DNA of 64,000 nt from Catenaria anguillulae PL171 (GCA_002102555.1 MCFL01000107.1:1-64000), one strand, 5' to 3'; positions 11,268 to 24,696 are shown, counted from the first letter of the stretch. The notes: generated by a model from the letters alone, not told the origin. Numbers and translations are program-made.

Positions 11268-11890
11268 TGTGATTACCCGAGTTGCTGTGTATAGTGGCGG
11301 GCGTGGAGAGCAAAGATAATCGGTGAGTAGTCGCGCCTGCAAACGCAACGGCCGAGGCGATTGGAAGCGGGCAAGAATCCAGCGGGGGGCGGCGAATGGC
11401 GACAATTTGGCGGATGAAAAAAGACAAGGCGTTGTTGGGGCTGATGGGATATCAATTACTTGTCATTGTGGTTTTCCATGTGGTTGGTTGAAACGTAAAC
11501 GTTTGGGAGAACGTTGGGGGCATTTCCATTCGGGCGTCAATGGCAGCTGGACGGAATGGCCAGTCCGATCGGCGGCCCATTCACACGCGATTGATCATTC
11601 GTAATTCATGTGAGACATGTCACATCATGACGCTTTCGTCCCTCGTGCGCCAGAAGAGATGGGGTCGGGGCAGGACAGGAGACACACTCGTTAGCAGCTT
11701 CCTCCTCTACGTCCCCTTGCCACCCCGACTGGAGCACTTGGGACTGACTGGCCATGGCGACAAACATCTGCTGCGACAATCTTCATCGAACCGCCGCCTC
11801 ATCGTCGCAAATCTACATCTCTCTACAAGATCTGGTCAGTGCAGCAGCATATTCTTTCAATTCATTCTTCGAGCGAGTCAGTCAGCAACC
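11268..11890. other. Divergent promoter region between BPL1 and P450
   Basis: The region separates two genes transcribed away from each other. The P450 frame is open upstream of 11891 but the first residues with a membrane-anchor pattern follow the ATG at 11891, so I treat this stretch as promoter and leaders. A 5' intron for the P450 cannot be excluded. Confidence 0.5.
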
Positions 11891-13739
11891 ATGGACCGAC
11901 TCGCCCAAGTCCAGGCGCATATCGCGTCCACGCTGCTTGCCTCCTCCAACAGTCTCGCGTCACTCTCAAGCAAGCTCACTGACTTGCTCACCTCGCCTCA
12001 CCTTTCCCACAATGCCTCGGCCATATACTCCTCGTTCTCGTCTTTGGCCGCAGACAAACCCCTGCTGACCACCCTCGCGGTCCTCGGCCTCGTCACCACG
12101 TATATGCTCATCCGCTCGAACCACAAACGGTCTCAACTCAACCTCCCACCTTCTCCACCAGGCGCCTGGCCGCTCCTCGGCCACCTCCCACTTCTCGCCC
12201 GCCACGCCGCCTCCCCTCCCGCGCTCTTCACCCACCTCGCCTCGCAACTCGGCCCCGTCTTCCTCCTCCGCCTCGGCGCACAACGCATGCTCGTCATCAA
12301 CTCGGACACGCTTGCGCGCGAATCGCTTTTGCGCAACGGTAAGGCGTATGCTGGCCGGCTACTGACTGCCCCTTGGTCCTTGCTGACGGAAGGAGGCGGT
12401 GATATGGCTTTTGCGCCCTATGGCGACACGTGGCGCGGAATGCGGCGTGCCGCGCACCGCATTTTGACACCCGCGGCAGTGGATGCCATGGATCACAGGT
12501 TGGAGGTGGAGGCGGATCGGTTCGTGGACCATTTGACAAGGGAGGGTAAAGTGCATGTGGCGGGCTTGTTTCAGCGGTATACGGCAAATGTCATCTTTGC
12601 AAAGGCGTTGGGGATCACGTTTGAGCGGTTGGATGATCCCGGGTTGACAAAAATGCTCGACTGCGTCTTGCACATGTTTCGGGTATTGGCGGTGGGCGAT
12701 GGGATTGATGAGTATGTACCCGACTCGGGGTGGTTTTGGGGGTCGCGTGTTGTCAGGCGCATCGTCATGTGGACGGCCAAGCGCAAGATGGATGCAGTCA
12801 AGCGGGTCCATGATGAGTTTCATGATGGCCTCTTGATGGTCAGGTTGAACGAGTTGAAGGCCAAGTTGGAGACAGAGTCGAGGGAGGACAGATTGGCCAG
12901 GGAGTTGTTCTATGCCGAAGAGTTGCTGTTGCAGGCGAACGAGGGCGATGGGATCACGGGCGAGGAGACGGACGGCGGGGGCGACGATGCGGCAACAGCG
13001 AGTGTCTTGTCAATGAAGCAAATCAAGCTCATGATGGCTGACTTGTTACTCGCAGGAATGGTACGTGCGGTGCATCCTGATGTTCCGCCAAATGTCTCAC
13101 CTTGGGCTTTACGCATTGAAAAACACAAAGGACACGACTGCAGGGACCTTGATTTGGCTCACGATCCTGCTCGTCAACCACCTCGACATCCAGCGCAAAG
13201 CCTACAACTCGCTCCTTGCTCATTGCGGCGCCGACCCAGCCACCGGCAGACTGCAGCGCACCCCCACACTTGCAGATGTGGCCGACTTGAACTACATCCG
13301 CGCCATTGTCAAGGAAACACTGCGCTTGATCCCAATTGGCCCGCTCGGCCTTCCGCGTGCCACCGTCGAGGATACGCAAATTGCCGGGTACCATGTGCCC
13401 AAGGGCACGCAAGTTGTGTACAACATTGAGGCCATTCATGAGTCCATGTACCCAGCGCGCGAGGGCGGTAAAGAGTTTCGGCCCGAGCGGTGGCTGCAGG
13501 ACGGGAAGTGTACTGTGGATGTGCCCGACGGGATTTACACGTTTGGATTGGGCCGCAGGCAGTGCCCTGGGATGCACTTGGCCAACCGCGAACTGTGCTT
13601 GGTGACTGCACGCATGGTTGCGGCGTTTGAATTGAGGAGCGGCGAGGTGGGGAAGAAGCAGTTGAGTATGGAAAAGCAGTTTGGGCTCACCACCTTGCCC
13701 AAGCATGGAGCCCTGGTCGAGTTTGTTCCGAGAACGTAA
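11891..13739 (+). CDS. Cytochrome P450 monooxygenase, ER-anchored
   Basis: A 592-residue P450 in two exons; the intron is 13061-13130 (gtacgt...aaag, phase 0). It has an N-terminal hydrophobic anchor (about residues 58-75, LLTTLAVLGLVTTYMLI), a proline hinge (LPPSPPGAWPLLGH), the I-helix AGMDTTAGT split exactly by the intron, the K-helix KETLR (ExxR), PERW, and the heme loop FGLGRRQCPG with Cys535 as the axial ligand. Such enzymes hydroxylate small lipophilic substrates using electrons from P450 reductase at the ER. The substrate cannot be told from sequence. It is longer than the usual 500 residues because of the N-terminal extension and an acidic, Gly-rich insert before the I-helix (about residues 340-380). 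Confidence 0.95.
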
Positions 13740-13866
13740 AGAAGGTGAGAGGTAAGTAATGATGGTGCATGATTGATTGGAGGTTGTGGTGTTTTCAATA
13801 TCATGGACAAGATACAAGATAAGTGGATTCTAACCAAACAGATCCGAGCAAAACAACGCAAAGCTG

Positions 13867-14746
13867 TTATGCTGCAGGCTTCGCCTCTGCTGCCTCACCA
13901 GCTGATGGCGCCTCCAAGTCCTTGACCCTCTGCCCCAACAAGGCCACCAACGACATTTGCTGCTGGCCCAGCAACGACGACAAGCGCTGCGCGGGAGCGC
14001 CCAAAACGGCCACGAGCTCTGCACGCAGCTGCGCCATGGACGGCAAGGTGGAAAAGTGGGCAATGGCCTTGGCATCATAGTAGGTTCCATTGAGCACGCC
14101 AGCCACAATTTGCACCTTCTTTGCCTTTACCACATTGTCAATCACATCTTTGATGGTGGGCGGCTCGACCTGGGCGGGCACGCGAGGCTTGCGGGCTGCC
14201 GCAAAATTGGCAGCGAGTTTCTGGGGTGCATCCGGGGAAGGCGGCGGCAGTACGGGCAGTTGGTAAAAGACGGCATTGTGACCCTGCAAGTGCGGGACAA
14301 GCTTGGCAGTGCTTTCGGAGAGAGTTTCAGCCGCCACGCCAAACACGCCGTTGGACACGGACCGGAGACCAATGCCCTTTTGGCGAAGAGCGGATCGAAG
14401 AGCGTCCCATTCCTTTTCCGAGAGGTTGGGCGTTTGGGCGAGGATCACGGCTGGGGTGGAGAGGATGGATTTGCGGTAGTCAGCAACGAGCAGTTGCTTT
14501 TTCAGCGGGTACTTGCGCTTGCTTGCCGGGACGGGGCAGAAGACTGTGGGGTGACGGACAAGAACGGGAATGGGAATCGTAGGAGCAAAGATGTCAGCGT
14601 TTGCCTTGCGACCAAGTGTTGCGGTAAGTGTGGGGGAGGGGAAACGGACGGGTGCGGCGCGGGATGGCCACGAGTGACCGAGACAGTGGAAGGGCGGCAG
14701 CGGCGACAGCCGAGGTTGCCGAGGGAGGCATGCAAGTGACGTTCAT
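13867..14746 (-). CDS. Mitochondrial ribosomal protein uL10m
   Basis: The mature part carries the bacterial L10-type pattern: K.KYPLKKQLLVADYRKSIL, then AVILAQTPNLSEKEWDALR, a central domain, and a C-terminal helix region with VVAVLGAPAQRLSSLLGQQ, matching L10 of the ribosomal stalk base. The N terminus from the ATG at 14746 is Ser/Ala/Arg-rich with few acidic residues (MNVTCMPPSATSAVAAA..., then RSLVAIPRRTRPF), a good mitochondrial targeting signal. A frame change near 14640, between the presequence and the mature part, is probably a sequence error. It should act in the mitochondrial large subunit, anchoring the L7/L12 stalk. The fungal homologue is called MRPL11 in budding yeast. It is divergent from the chitin synthase gene, with a shared 966-base intergenic region. 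Confidence 0.8.
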
Positions 14747-15712
14747 TGTGGAAGTGCTATCATAGAGGATGATTTTGCGATCTGTTTGTACATGTGTATA
14801 TGTCGGTCATTGCAATCATGATGTCAAGTGCGGCCGATCGGAGGCCCAACAAGATCGGCAACAAGCAAGCCATTGGAAACGTTTCATAAGCCAACGCCTC
14901 GCGATCGACGCGTCCCGTTGCCTCTCTCAAGTCTCGACCGCCTTGCACCACTCGCCCGTTTCGAAGGCGTGAACGTGAGCCCAGCCCAGCCCACAATATC
15001 TGTGCATGTGGTTGTGCCGCTCGTCCAGGTGGGGCTGGGTCCGAGAGTCTCAAATGCATGGTCTGCACAAGTCAATCTCATTTCATATTGTTGTTTGGCA
15101 TCATTGCTCGTCATTGCAGACCTCCTCGCTGAGGTGAGACCGTTCACATCCGGTAAACAGCTCCCATCTCTCTCTTCGCAATACCAATCCCCAAAGTACA
15201 TAGTACTAGTAGCCCGTAGAAGATTTGTTCCCAACTCAACTTGAGGACAGTGTGACGACTTCATACCCTATCCCTTGCCTCTCTTCGTCACTGTCTCTCC
15301 TCTCTTTACAACTCAACAGTAAAGCATTCCCATTTCTTCGAACACAAAATCATCAGGTATGGATTCCTTTTCTTTTTGCCGCGCTGGGCGCCGTACGGCC
15401 TTCACCTCACCGTACATATTTATCATACCGGGACGAGCAATGGGAGCAATGAGTGGCTGCCGCGGACTGGTGCATGCCTGCCGCAGCTCGCCACCTCGCC
15501 TCTTGCGTGCCCATCGTTCTCCTCAACTCAACCCATGGCCATCAACTAGATGTATATCTCGTCATGGAATGACACTGCTCTGACACTCGATGCATTCCCC
15601 CTCCCCTTAACCCCTTGCACTCTACAGCTCATTCGACTCGTCCACTGCAATCCAGTCCACCACTTTACCACTCACCACTCAACCAACAACCAACAACCAT
15701 CAAGAACACAAG
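14747..15712. promoter_or_regulatory. Bidirectional intergenic region, uL10m and chitin synthase
   Basis: The 966 bases lie between two divergent genes. The side next to the chitin synthase is rich in C/T and CA (for example CAATCCAGTCCACCAC, CAACCAACAACC) just before the ATG at 15713, as is usual for fungal 5' leaders. No coding potential was recognised, and no TATA box could be assigned with confidence. Confidence 0.5.
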
Positions 15713-18700
15713 ATGGGCAAGGCCACCCGTGGAAAGAAGGGCGCCGCCCCGGCCGTCCCCGACCTCCTTCGCATGGACCCGCTCCCGGCCCTCGCCATCT
15801 CCCTCCACGACTCGCTCCGGGCCGCCGACGCCAAAATCCCCTCCTTCTCATACGCCTACCGGCCTGCCAATGACCAGCAACAGCAGCTCTTCCAGGACCC
15901 GCAAGTCATTGAGGCCCTCGACGACCTCGACGCACAAGTCGCCGCCACTCTGTACGGCGGCTACAATGCCACCCAGCTCTACACTTGGATGGGCAACGCC
16001 GCCATGGTTGCTCTCGCCCCGCCCTCCATGTCCACCATCCTGGCAGAGCTCACGAGCGATGCCACAAAGGAGCGCTGGTACAAGATGTACAAGAACATGC
16101 GCACCGACCCCTCCCGTCCATGGTCACGGCCGCTATCAATGCTGGCCGCACGCCACCGCCACCTAGGGACATTACCCCGCATGTCTTTGCCATGGCCAAC
16201 GCCTTGTACTTCCATTTGCGCAGGTCTGGTGTTGACCAGAGTATCATCTTGAGGTAATCTCGTTTCTCTGCGTCTGTCTGCATCATGTTGTCTTGTTTTC
16301 TAACCCCTCACCTTGCATCCACGCTCTATAGGGGCGAATCCGGCTCGGGCAAAACCATGCAATCCGACCTGCTCCTCCAACAGCTGTGCAACATCTCGGG
16401 CAACTCCAAGCGCGACGAACGCATCACCGCCGCGTCCTTGCCGCACAAACCGTCCTCAATGCCTTTGGCTGCTGCAAAACCGCCACGTCCAACGATGCTT
16501 CGCGCTTTGGCGCCTACCACGAAGTCCAATTCAACGAGCGAGGCAAGCTTGTTGGACTGAAAATCGTTGCCTTTGGGCTCGACCGCTCGCGCGTGCTTCG
16601 CCAACGCCTCGGCGAACGCAATTTCCATGCGTTCTACTACCTGTTGGCTGGTGCATCGCCCGAGCAGCGCCAAGAGTTTGGTCTCAACAGCGCCGTGTTC
16701 CCGTACCTCAGCTATGGCGCGTCCGTGCCTGTGCCAGGCGTCGACGACGTTGGCCGTTTTGCGGCTGTCCAGGATGCCCTCAAGCTCGTGGGCGTGTCGC
16801 GCCGCGCGCAGCACCACGTGTTCAAGTTGCTGGCTGCCATTTTGCACTTGGGCAATGTCCGGTTCATGGAGGACAAGGAAAACAAGCATTCCGACCAGGA
16901 TGCGTGTGTGGTGGCCAACTGGATGCCCTGCAGTTTGTTGCCGGATTGCTCGAGGTGGATGCCGCCATGCTTGCAAGCGCATTGACGGCCAAAACGTCGC
17001 TTGTGGGTCGCGATTTGGTGACGCAAATGTTGACTGTCGACAAGGCCACGGCCCATCGCGACGCACTCGCCACGGCGCTCTACTCTGTTCTGTTTGCATG
17101 GATTGTCGAGCAAATGAACAAGAAGCTGTCGGACGAGGACGACATGGCAAACTTGATTGCCATTGTGGATTTCCCCGCCAATGCGGTCGACTCGTCGTCG
17201 TCATCGTCGTCGGCCAAGAACACAACCTCGTTGGACGCGGCCGACGATGCCGCCAAGCTCATGTTTGCGTACGCCAATGAGCAGCTCGATGCCTTTGTCC
17301 ACAAGCGCGTTTTGAGTATGGCAACGAAGAGCTTCGCCAAGAGGGCATGACGGCGCACGATTGCAAGTACCCAAAACCCACTGATGCCGAAAAGGCCATC
17401 AAGGCCGCAATCAAGGCTGCCAAGACTGAGGACGTGTTCCCTGGCGACTTTATCAACTTGTTCCGCGGCGGCAACGGTCAAGGTGGGTCGGCGTGCGCTC
17501 TGTACCACGAGTTGTTTTCCGAGTCGATTATTTCCATGGAGGCCTACGAAAAGAATGCCGCCACGGTTGTTCGTGGCCACTCGATCATGCGCCGCAAGCC
17601 GTCCATGAAACGGTCGGCCAGCGCCTCTGGGTCAGTCCGCCGCAACCCGTCGGCATCGTCTACCACGGCAGGTGCTACCGGCCCGCGTACGGGCGCCAAC
17701 CCCACTGCACCCGACTCGGAGCTTTCCATCTTTGTCGACCACATGGCCGTGCTCTTGGACGCGCTCGAGAACACGCACGCCAAGTTCCTCTACTGTGTGC
17801 GGCCCAACGCCGACGCGACCACGGCATTTGACATGAAGCTCGTCCGCAACAAATTGCCGACCTGCAGCTCGCCCTCGTCATTGCCCACGTCATGCGCCGC
17901 ACAGGCGACTACACGTTGCGCTTTACACACCAAGCGCTCGTGGAAAAGTATGGGTCACTGTTTGACGTTGCCTCGGGCGACTCGGATTTCCGCGCCCAGT
18001 GCGAGGCCATCAAGCGCGCAAAGGGCCTCAGCGATACCGAAATGCACGTGGGCGGAACACTGGCCATTCTGCGCGACGATGCGTGGATCTACCTTGAAAA
18101 TATGTTGCGCAAGCGCGAGCACGACGCAAAGCGGCGGTCCAAGCGGTCCATTCCCAACGCGCGCGACCGGCCCTTGTTCAACCCAAACATGGACGCGCGC
18201 ACAGAGTACTCGTACGATGGCGATTCCGTCTACTCGGATGGCGATTTCGGTGGGGAAGGGTCCGAGTGGGGCGATGGCGATTCCATGTATGGCGAGTCGG
18301 TGGCCGACGACATGGCCACAAACTATGAGGTCAATGAGCGCAACTGGCGCGCGCGCAATGCGATTGCCGGCGGCGATGCCAATGCCGCGCTCGATTACAA
18401 GCAGGAGCAAGACGGCGGCGCCACTGGGTACGACAACAATGAGCACATGGAAGAGTATGCCATGACGTCGGAACGTAAGCGGTGGATCCGCATGACGTGG
18501 TGCTTGACGTGGTGGATCCCAACGGCCTTCCTCGACTGCTGCGGCGGCATGAAGCGTGCAGATATCCGCATGGCATGGCGCGAAAAAGTGGCCATTTGCA
18601 TCATCATCTTTTTCGTGTGCGCCATCCAGCTCTTTTTCATCATTGGGTTTGGCCGCTTGATTTGCCCGCGTCAAAACATTTTCAGCCTCGAGGAGCTCAA

Positions 18701-21700
18701 GTTCAAGAACGGGTTCCGCGACGAGCGGTTTGTGGCAATTCACGGCGCCGTGTACGACCTCAAGGACTTTGTTGGCGAAAACTACCACGCCGAGGACATG
18801 CTGCGTCCGTTTGCAGGCAAGGACATTTCCGCCGGATTCCGTCGCACGCCTTCCTACTATTGCCCATACGCCAACAACAATGATGCCTTTGTCAACGCCC
18901 CGCCCGTGTTCAACGCGTCCGACCTCGACGGCAACTTTATCTACTTGCGCCATCGCGAAATGTACGAGCGCGACAACCTCAACACCCAGCGCGCAATTGA
19001 CGCCAAGCTCCGGCTCAACGGGCGTGTCAAGGCGCTTGTCGGGTGGGATCCCTCGGATGTGTTTACGCTGTCCAACGACGGCAACCAGCGCGTGCTTCGT
19101 GCCATGGTCATGATCAAGGGCCGCGTGTACGACCTGACAAACTACAACAACGCCCAACAGCTCTACCTCCCGCAAGACGCTGTCAATGCCATGATCAACC
19201 TCAAGGGCAGGGACATGGAGGAGAACGCCGCATTCATGTCGCTGTGGAACTCGCAGCGCGACTTGCGCACGTGCATGAACAACTTGTTCCTTGTCGGCGT
19301 TGTCGATTACCGCAAGTCGGGCAGGTGCATGTTCACCAATTACATATTGTTGGCCTTTTCCGTGCTGCTGGCGGCCGTCATTGGTGGCAAGTTTTTGGCT
19401 GCGTTGCAGTTGTCGTCGGCTGGCGAGCCAGAGGATCACGAAAAGTTTGTCATTACGTTTGTGCCGTGTTACACCGAGGGTGAGGATAGTCTGAAGAAGT
19501 GCGTTTTTTTTGCTCGTATATTGTGCGTTCGCCTCGTCATGACCTCTGACATATTGTTTGTTTGCACCAATTTGTTTGTAGGACCATCGACTCGCTGTCG
19601 ACCCTTCGCTATGACGACAAGCGCAAGCTCATCTTTGTCGTGTGCGACGGCATGGTCCAAGGTTCCGGCAACGACCGTCCGACGCCCCGCATTGTTCTCG
19701 ACCTCCTCGGCGTCGACCCGACCATGGACCCCGAACCGCTCTCGTTCCAGTCGCTCGGCGAAGGTCTCAAGCAGCACAACATGGGCAAGGTTTACTCTGG
19801 TCTGTACGAAGTCAACGGCCACTTGGTGCCCTACGTTGTCGTTGTCAAGGTCGGTAAGCCCTCGGAAACGTCCAAGCGCGGTAACCGCGGCAAGCGCGAC
19901 TCGCAAATGATTCTCATGCGGTTCCTCAACAAGGTCATGTTTGACTCGGCCATGTCGCCCATGGAGCTCGAGTTGTACCACCAGATCAAGAATGTCATTG
20001 GCGTCAACCCCTCGTTCTATGAGTATGTGCTCATGGTCGATGCAGACACGGTCGTCATGCCCGATTCCTTGTCGCGTCTCGTGTCGGTCATGGTCCACGA
20101 CACTAAGGTCATGGGCGTGTGCGGCGAGACCAGGCTGGCCAACGAAAAAGGACACATGGGCGACCATGATTCAGCCCTACGAGTATTTCATCTCACATCA
20201 TCTCGCCAAGGCCTTTGAGAGCTTGTGCGTGGCCGTTTCCTGTCGTTTTTTCCTGGTTCCCGCGCGAGTCTGAGCACTCTGGACCAAGAATCATTGACTC
20301 TGGACCAAAACTGCTCGAGTCGTGGTGGGAAACGCGTCTGGTTCACGATTACTGACCTTTTGATCGCGTATCTTGTAGGTTCGGCTCCGTGACTTGCTTG
20401 CCTGGCTGTTTCTCCATGTACCGTATCCGCTCGCCCAACAAGAACACGCCGTTGCTTGTCAGTAACCAGATGATTATCGATTATGGCGAGAACATGGTCG
20501 ACACTCTGCACAAGAAAAATCTGTACGCTGACGATCATCTGGCTCGATCTTTTTCCGTGTTACTCTGTTGCATGCTTACTCTCTATACGACAGGTTGCAC
20601 CTCGGTGAAGATCGGTACCTCACGACTCTGCTCCTCAAGAACTTCCCGCAACACAAGACTGTGTTTACTGCCACCGCCAAGTGTGACACGGTTGCGCCCG
20701 ACCAGTGGAACGTTCTTCTCTCGCAGCGCCGTCGTTGGATCAACTCGACCGTGCACAACCTTGTGGAACTGCTCGGCATCCAGCAGCTTTGTGGTTTCTG
20801 CTGCTTTTCGATGCGCTTCGTCATTCTCATCGACTTGATGGCCACGCTCATTCAGCCCGCCATTGTCGCGTACCTTGGCTACCTTATTTACTTGATTGTT
20901 GACACCTCCATGACTGGTGACATGAACAACTTCCCCTTCATTTCGCTCATCCTGCTCGCCACGATTTACGGTTTGCAAGCCATCATCTTCTTGATCAAGC
21001 GCGAGTGGCAACACGGTGCGTCTCCCCTCTGATTTCCCCTGGTTCCCTTTGCCGTACTAACGCACATAACTATGCGCCATGCATTAGTCGGTTGGATGTT
21101 CATCTACATTCTCGCCATCCCCGTGTTCTCGTTCTGGATCCCGCTCTACTCGTTCTGGAAGATGGACGATTTCTCATGGGGTCAAACGCGTATCGTCGTG
21201 GGTGAAGGCAACAAGCGCAAGGTGCTCGTTCAAGGCGGCGAAGAAGCTCAAACATTCGACATTGCCATGATCCCACACAAGCGGTGGTCCGAGCACGAGG
21301 CCGAGATGGTCATGGGCGGCATAGACGGCGGCGACGTATTGCTTTCGCCCGCGGCAGCTCCTGGCGGATCCGTGTACAACGACCCAATGGGCATGCACAT
21401 GAACATGATCCCGATGACATGCGCTCGGAACGGTCGGGTTACTCGCACGCATCCCAGGTACTTTCGCTCGGTGCAGGCTCGCCGGGCAACCACATCATGA
21501 TGACGCCCATGGGCGGCGGGCCTGGGTCGGTCGATCTCAAACGCTCCAACTCGCAGCACACGGTCGGTACCGCGTTCTCAGTGTCGCAATTCTACGGCGG
21601 GGTGAGCCCATGCCGCCCATGCCCGTCATGCCGGGCAATGCCAACGGGTTCCCAACGGATGCCGAGATTTACCACGAGGTGCGCCGGATCCTGGCCACGG

Positions 21701-21828
21701 CGGATTTGATGAGCGTGACCAAGAAGCAGATTCGTGATGAATTGTCGGCCCTCTTCAATGTGGATTTGGCGCCCAGGCGCGAGTTTATCAACCAGTGCAT
21801 CAGCGACATTCTCGCCAACGGTGTCTGA
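15713..21828 (+). CDS. Chitin synthase with myosin-like motor domain (class V/VII type)
   Basis: Makes cell-wall chitin from UDP-GlcNAc at the plasma membrane. Order of parts: myosin-head-like domain (exon 1 and start of exon 2) with an intact P-loop GESGSGKT, switch-like and relay segments ([35 protein letters not shown]); membrane segment; cytochrome b5-like region ([22 protein letters not shown]); second membrane segment; family-2 glycosyltransferase core with MVDADT, the acceptor-site [20 protein letters not shown] at 20724-20738 and a group of C-terminal membrane helices; finally a DEK_C domain ending DILANGV. Introns: 16254-16331, 19499-19581, 20225-20378, 20523-20593, 21016-21087. At least seven one-base frame changes (near 16115, 16438, 16917, 17305, 17860, 20150, 21415, 21602) interrupt it. 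The one at 20150 sits in an A5 run. All catalytic motifs are intact, so I read these as sequencing errors. Confidence 0.95.
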
Positions 21829-22518
21829 TTGTCTTTTGTGTCCTCACTTTCTTGTCTTCTATTTTTGCCCTCTTTCTCACTGCCCATCATTAGTCCCCTT
21901 TGTCTCTTCCGTATTCACTATCTGTCGTGTTTTGTTTTGTCATTCTCGTGCAGTCATTTTCATCCTGCCAACTACATCCGCATGGTTTCATTCCTATACT
22001 ATACACACCCACGTCGTTTTTCTTATTCATTCAGTTTTCCCACTTATGATTGTCAGTATTTTCTGTCAGCGTTTTCTTGCGTTTTCGTTTTTTATGTTCT
22101 TTTCCGTGTACATAAGTATCTACAGCTGATTCTGAGCTGAACTCGTCGTACGCCATGCCATTTCTGCTGCATTCAACCACCCCTTGTTTCCCTTTGCTCA
22201 ATACTGTCGATTCCTTTCCCCGTCAGGACACGTGATGCGTTGCCACGAGTCAACCACGTCAGCAGAACTTGAAAAGCTGAACGTGAACGTTCACTCGAGT
22301 TGATTCAGTATATCGCCACTGCAATTCAAAACGCCCATCCTGCTCGACGCACTCTGCGCATTCCATTTCTGCCCATCCGCTCACTTTCATGGTATGTGCG
22401 CCGTGTGCTGCCGTCATTGCTCTTGTCCGTCGTTGTGCACTCTCCGCTCAACACTTACCTTTTCTTCTATATGTGCCAGTCTCCCTCGACCCAACTGTCG
22501 CCCGACAAACAGCAAAAA
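21829..22518. other. 3' region of chitin synthase and upstream region of RBM39-like gene
   Basis: Strongly T/C-rich on the plus strand (long runs of TTTTC and CTTTC), typical of a fungal 3' untranslated region followed by a promoter. No coding motif was seen. The open frame that continues upstream of 22519 has no support as protein. Confidence 0.5.
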
Positions 22519-24696
22519 ATGATGACCGCCTCCAACGAACCCCACTTTGACTTGCGCGACACCTTGCGCCGTCCATCTGCCCACTCGCCCGCCCAGTCTG
22601 CCACAGGCTCGGACCGCATGGCTGTCGATTCGCCCACCAAGTCGGCCTCGGGTTCTGCCTCTGGCCGTGGTGACCGTGACCGCGAACATCGCGCCTCTTC
22701 GTCGTCTTCCCGCCACCGGCACCGCCGCCACTCGTCTCGGTCCCGGTCCCGCGACCCCTACCCGGACGATGACCGGTATTCGTCTCGTCGTCGTCGAGCC
22801 GCCGCAGATACTATGAGGAACGGTCGTACCATCCGGATGACCGGCACAGCTACTACGACTCGCACCGGAGCAGCGACCGTGACCATGAACGTGACCGTGG
22901 CTACTCTCGCCGCGACTCGACGACCGCAGTGACCGGTACGCTTACGAGCGCAGCCGCCGGTACGACCATGACGACTACTATCCCTCGTCGTCGTCGTCGT
23001 CGTCCCGCTATGATGACCGGTACTATGACCGCCGTGACCGTGACCGCGGTGCCGACCGCGATTACCCGTACCGCCCTGCACCTTCCTCACGCCGCCGTGA
23101 TTTGCCAGACATGTCGGGCCTTGGCCGCCCCGCACCCGTCCCAGACTTGCCGCAGCACGAACGTGATCAGCGCACCGTGTTTGTTGCTCAACTCCACATT
23201 CAAGCTCGCCCGAGGGACATTGCCGACTTTTTTGAAAAGCTCGAGACGGGCCAAGTCAGGGATGTGAAGCTGGTTGCGGACCGCGGGTCGCGCAGGGGTA
23301 AAGGCGTTGGGTTTGTTGAGTTTTACGAGCTTGAGTCGGTGGAAAAGGCGCTTGCTTGTGCTGGTCAGCTCTTGTTGGGTGTGCCAATCATTGTAGAGCG
23401 CACAGAATCGGAAAAGAACCGTTTGGCACTTGCGGCTGCGGCCGAAAAGTCCAAGATGTTGGCCCAAGCGAACGCTGCCGTGATGCCGGGAATGCGCTCG
23501 GCCACTTCGTCGTCGTCGGCCAACGGAAGCGCGAGTCCCACCAAGGGCTTGTCAAGGGCCCCTCTTCGCTTCCTCCTCGCCCGTACGTCTTGATTTTCCT
23601 TTGCCGACATGGCCCTTCACGTGCTGACCTTGCTTCTCGCCCCTGCGTCTTCCGCCTCCTCGCAATTTTCTCCACAGAGCCAGTCTTCCCGACCGTCCCG
23701 ACTATGCGAGCAACGGTGCCGCCAACGGCCTCAGCGCTCAGCAATCTGCCAATGCAGCCAAGACCCTCTACGTCGAAAAGCTTCCCGTCAATCTCGCTAC
23801 ATCTGATATCCGCCAAATCTTTGAACCATTTGGTCCTGTAGAAAACTGTCGCTTGTGCACGACCCCCTCGAAGGCAAGCCCGTTGGCACGGCACTTGTGC
23901 ATTTCCGCGAGCCCGAGGGGTGCCAGATTGCGCTACTGGGCATGAAGGGGTTCACGATTGGCGAGCATGTGGTATGTTTTGACACTGTTCCCCTACTTTT
24001 TTTTTTTTGCTTCCAAGTGGCGCTGATTGTTTGTCCTCATGTTACAGATTCAATGCCGGTTGCACTCTGAAGTTCTTGCAGCTGCCGCCGCAGCCGCGGC
24101 CATCACGGCTGCCTCGGATGCCGCCGCGGGCGGTGAGCCCGAAGAGCTCGAAGAAAAGCCCGGCATGCGCCTCAATGCGCAATCACGCGCCGAACTCATG
24201 GCCAAGCTGGCGCGCGCAAAGAACGTGGACTTGCCGACCCCTTCTTCCACGTCGACCGCCACGCTCAGCAACGGACACTCGTCGGCCTCGTCGTCGTCGT
24301 CTCCCATTCACATCCAAACGCCTACGCGGTGTATGCTGCTGACCAACCTCTTCGACCCCGCCACAGAAACCGAGCCCAACTGGGATCGCGAGATTGAGGA
24401 GGACGTCAAGGTGGAGTGCGAGCGCATGTATGGGCCCGTGCGTCACATTCATCTCGTCAAGAACTCGCAAGGCGTGGTGTTTGTCAAGTTTGCCAATGTG
24501 GACTCGGCAACAAAAGCAATTGCTGGCTTGAACGGGCGTATGTTTTCTGGTAACCAGGTGGCCGCGACGTACATGTCTGGTATGTTTTGTATTTTTTTTC
24601 CTTTTGCTTGCTCTCGTTCTGTTTGCTGACTGCCACGCGTTCAATTCAACAGAGTCCGAGTACAATGAGAAGTTCCCGGCTGCTGCCACTTTGTAG
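22519..24696 (+). CDS. RBM39/CAPER-like splicing factor with SR domain and three RRMs
   Basis: The N terminus (ATG 22519 or 22522) is rich in Arg/Ser, Arg/Asp and Arg/Glu dipeptides. RRM1 has RTVFVAQL and KGVGFVEFYEL, with the GVPIIVERTESEKNR that follows it in RBM39. RRM2 has LYVEKLPVNL and ALVHFREPEG. RRM3 is the atypical U2AF-homology type: LLTNLFDPATETEPNWDREIEEDVKVEC, then VFVKF and a short C-terminal tail. This order is that of RBM39, a nuclear factor that helps recognise 3' splice sites with U2AF and SF3B1. Introns: 23583-23677, 23972-24047, 24580-24652. Frame changes around 22800 and 22930 lie in the Arg-rich part. The stop is TAG at 24694-24696, which shows that TAG ends translation in this organism. 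Confidence 0.88.

Noticed and set aside
16332-17900. Chitin synthase as a pseudogene because of repeated frameshifts
   Set aside because: The breaks are single bases, amino-acid conservation continues on each side, catalytic motifs are intact, and RPS18 shows the same defect.
17955-19439. Long minus-strand open frame (494 codons)
   Set aside because: It is antisense to the chitin synthase exon, whose frame carries recognised domains; the opening results from the GC-rich codon pattern.
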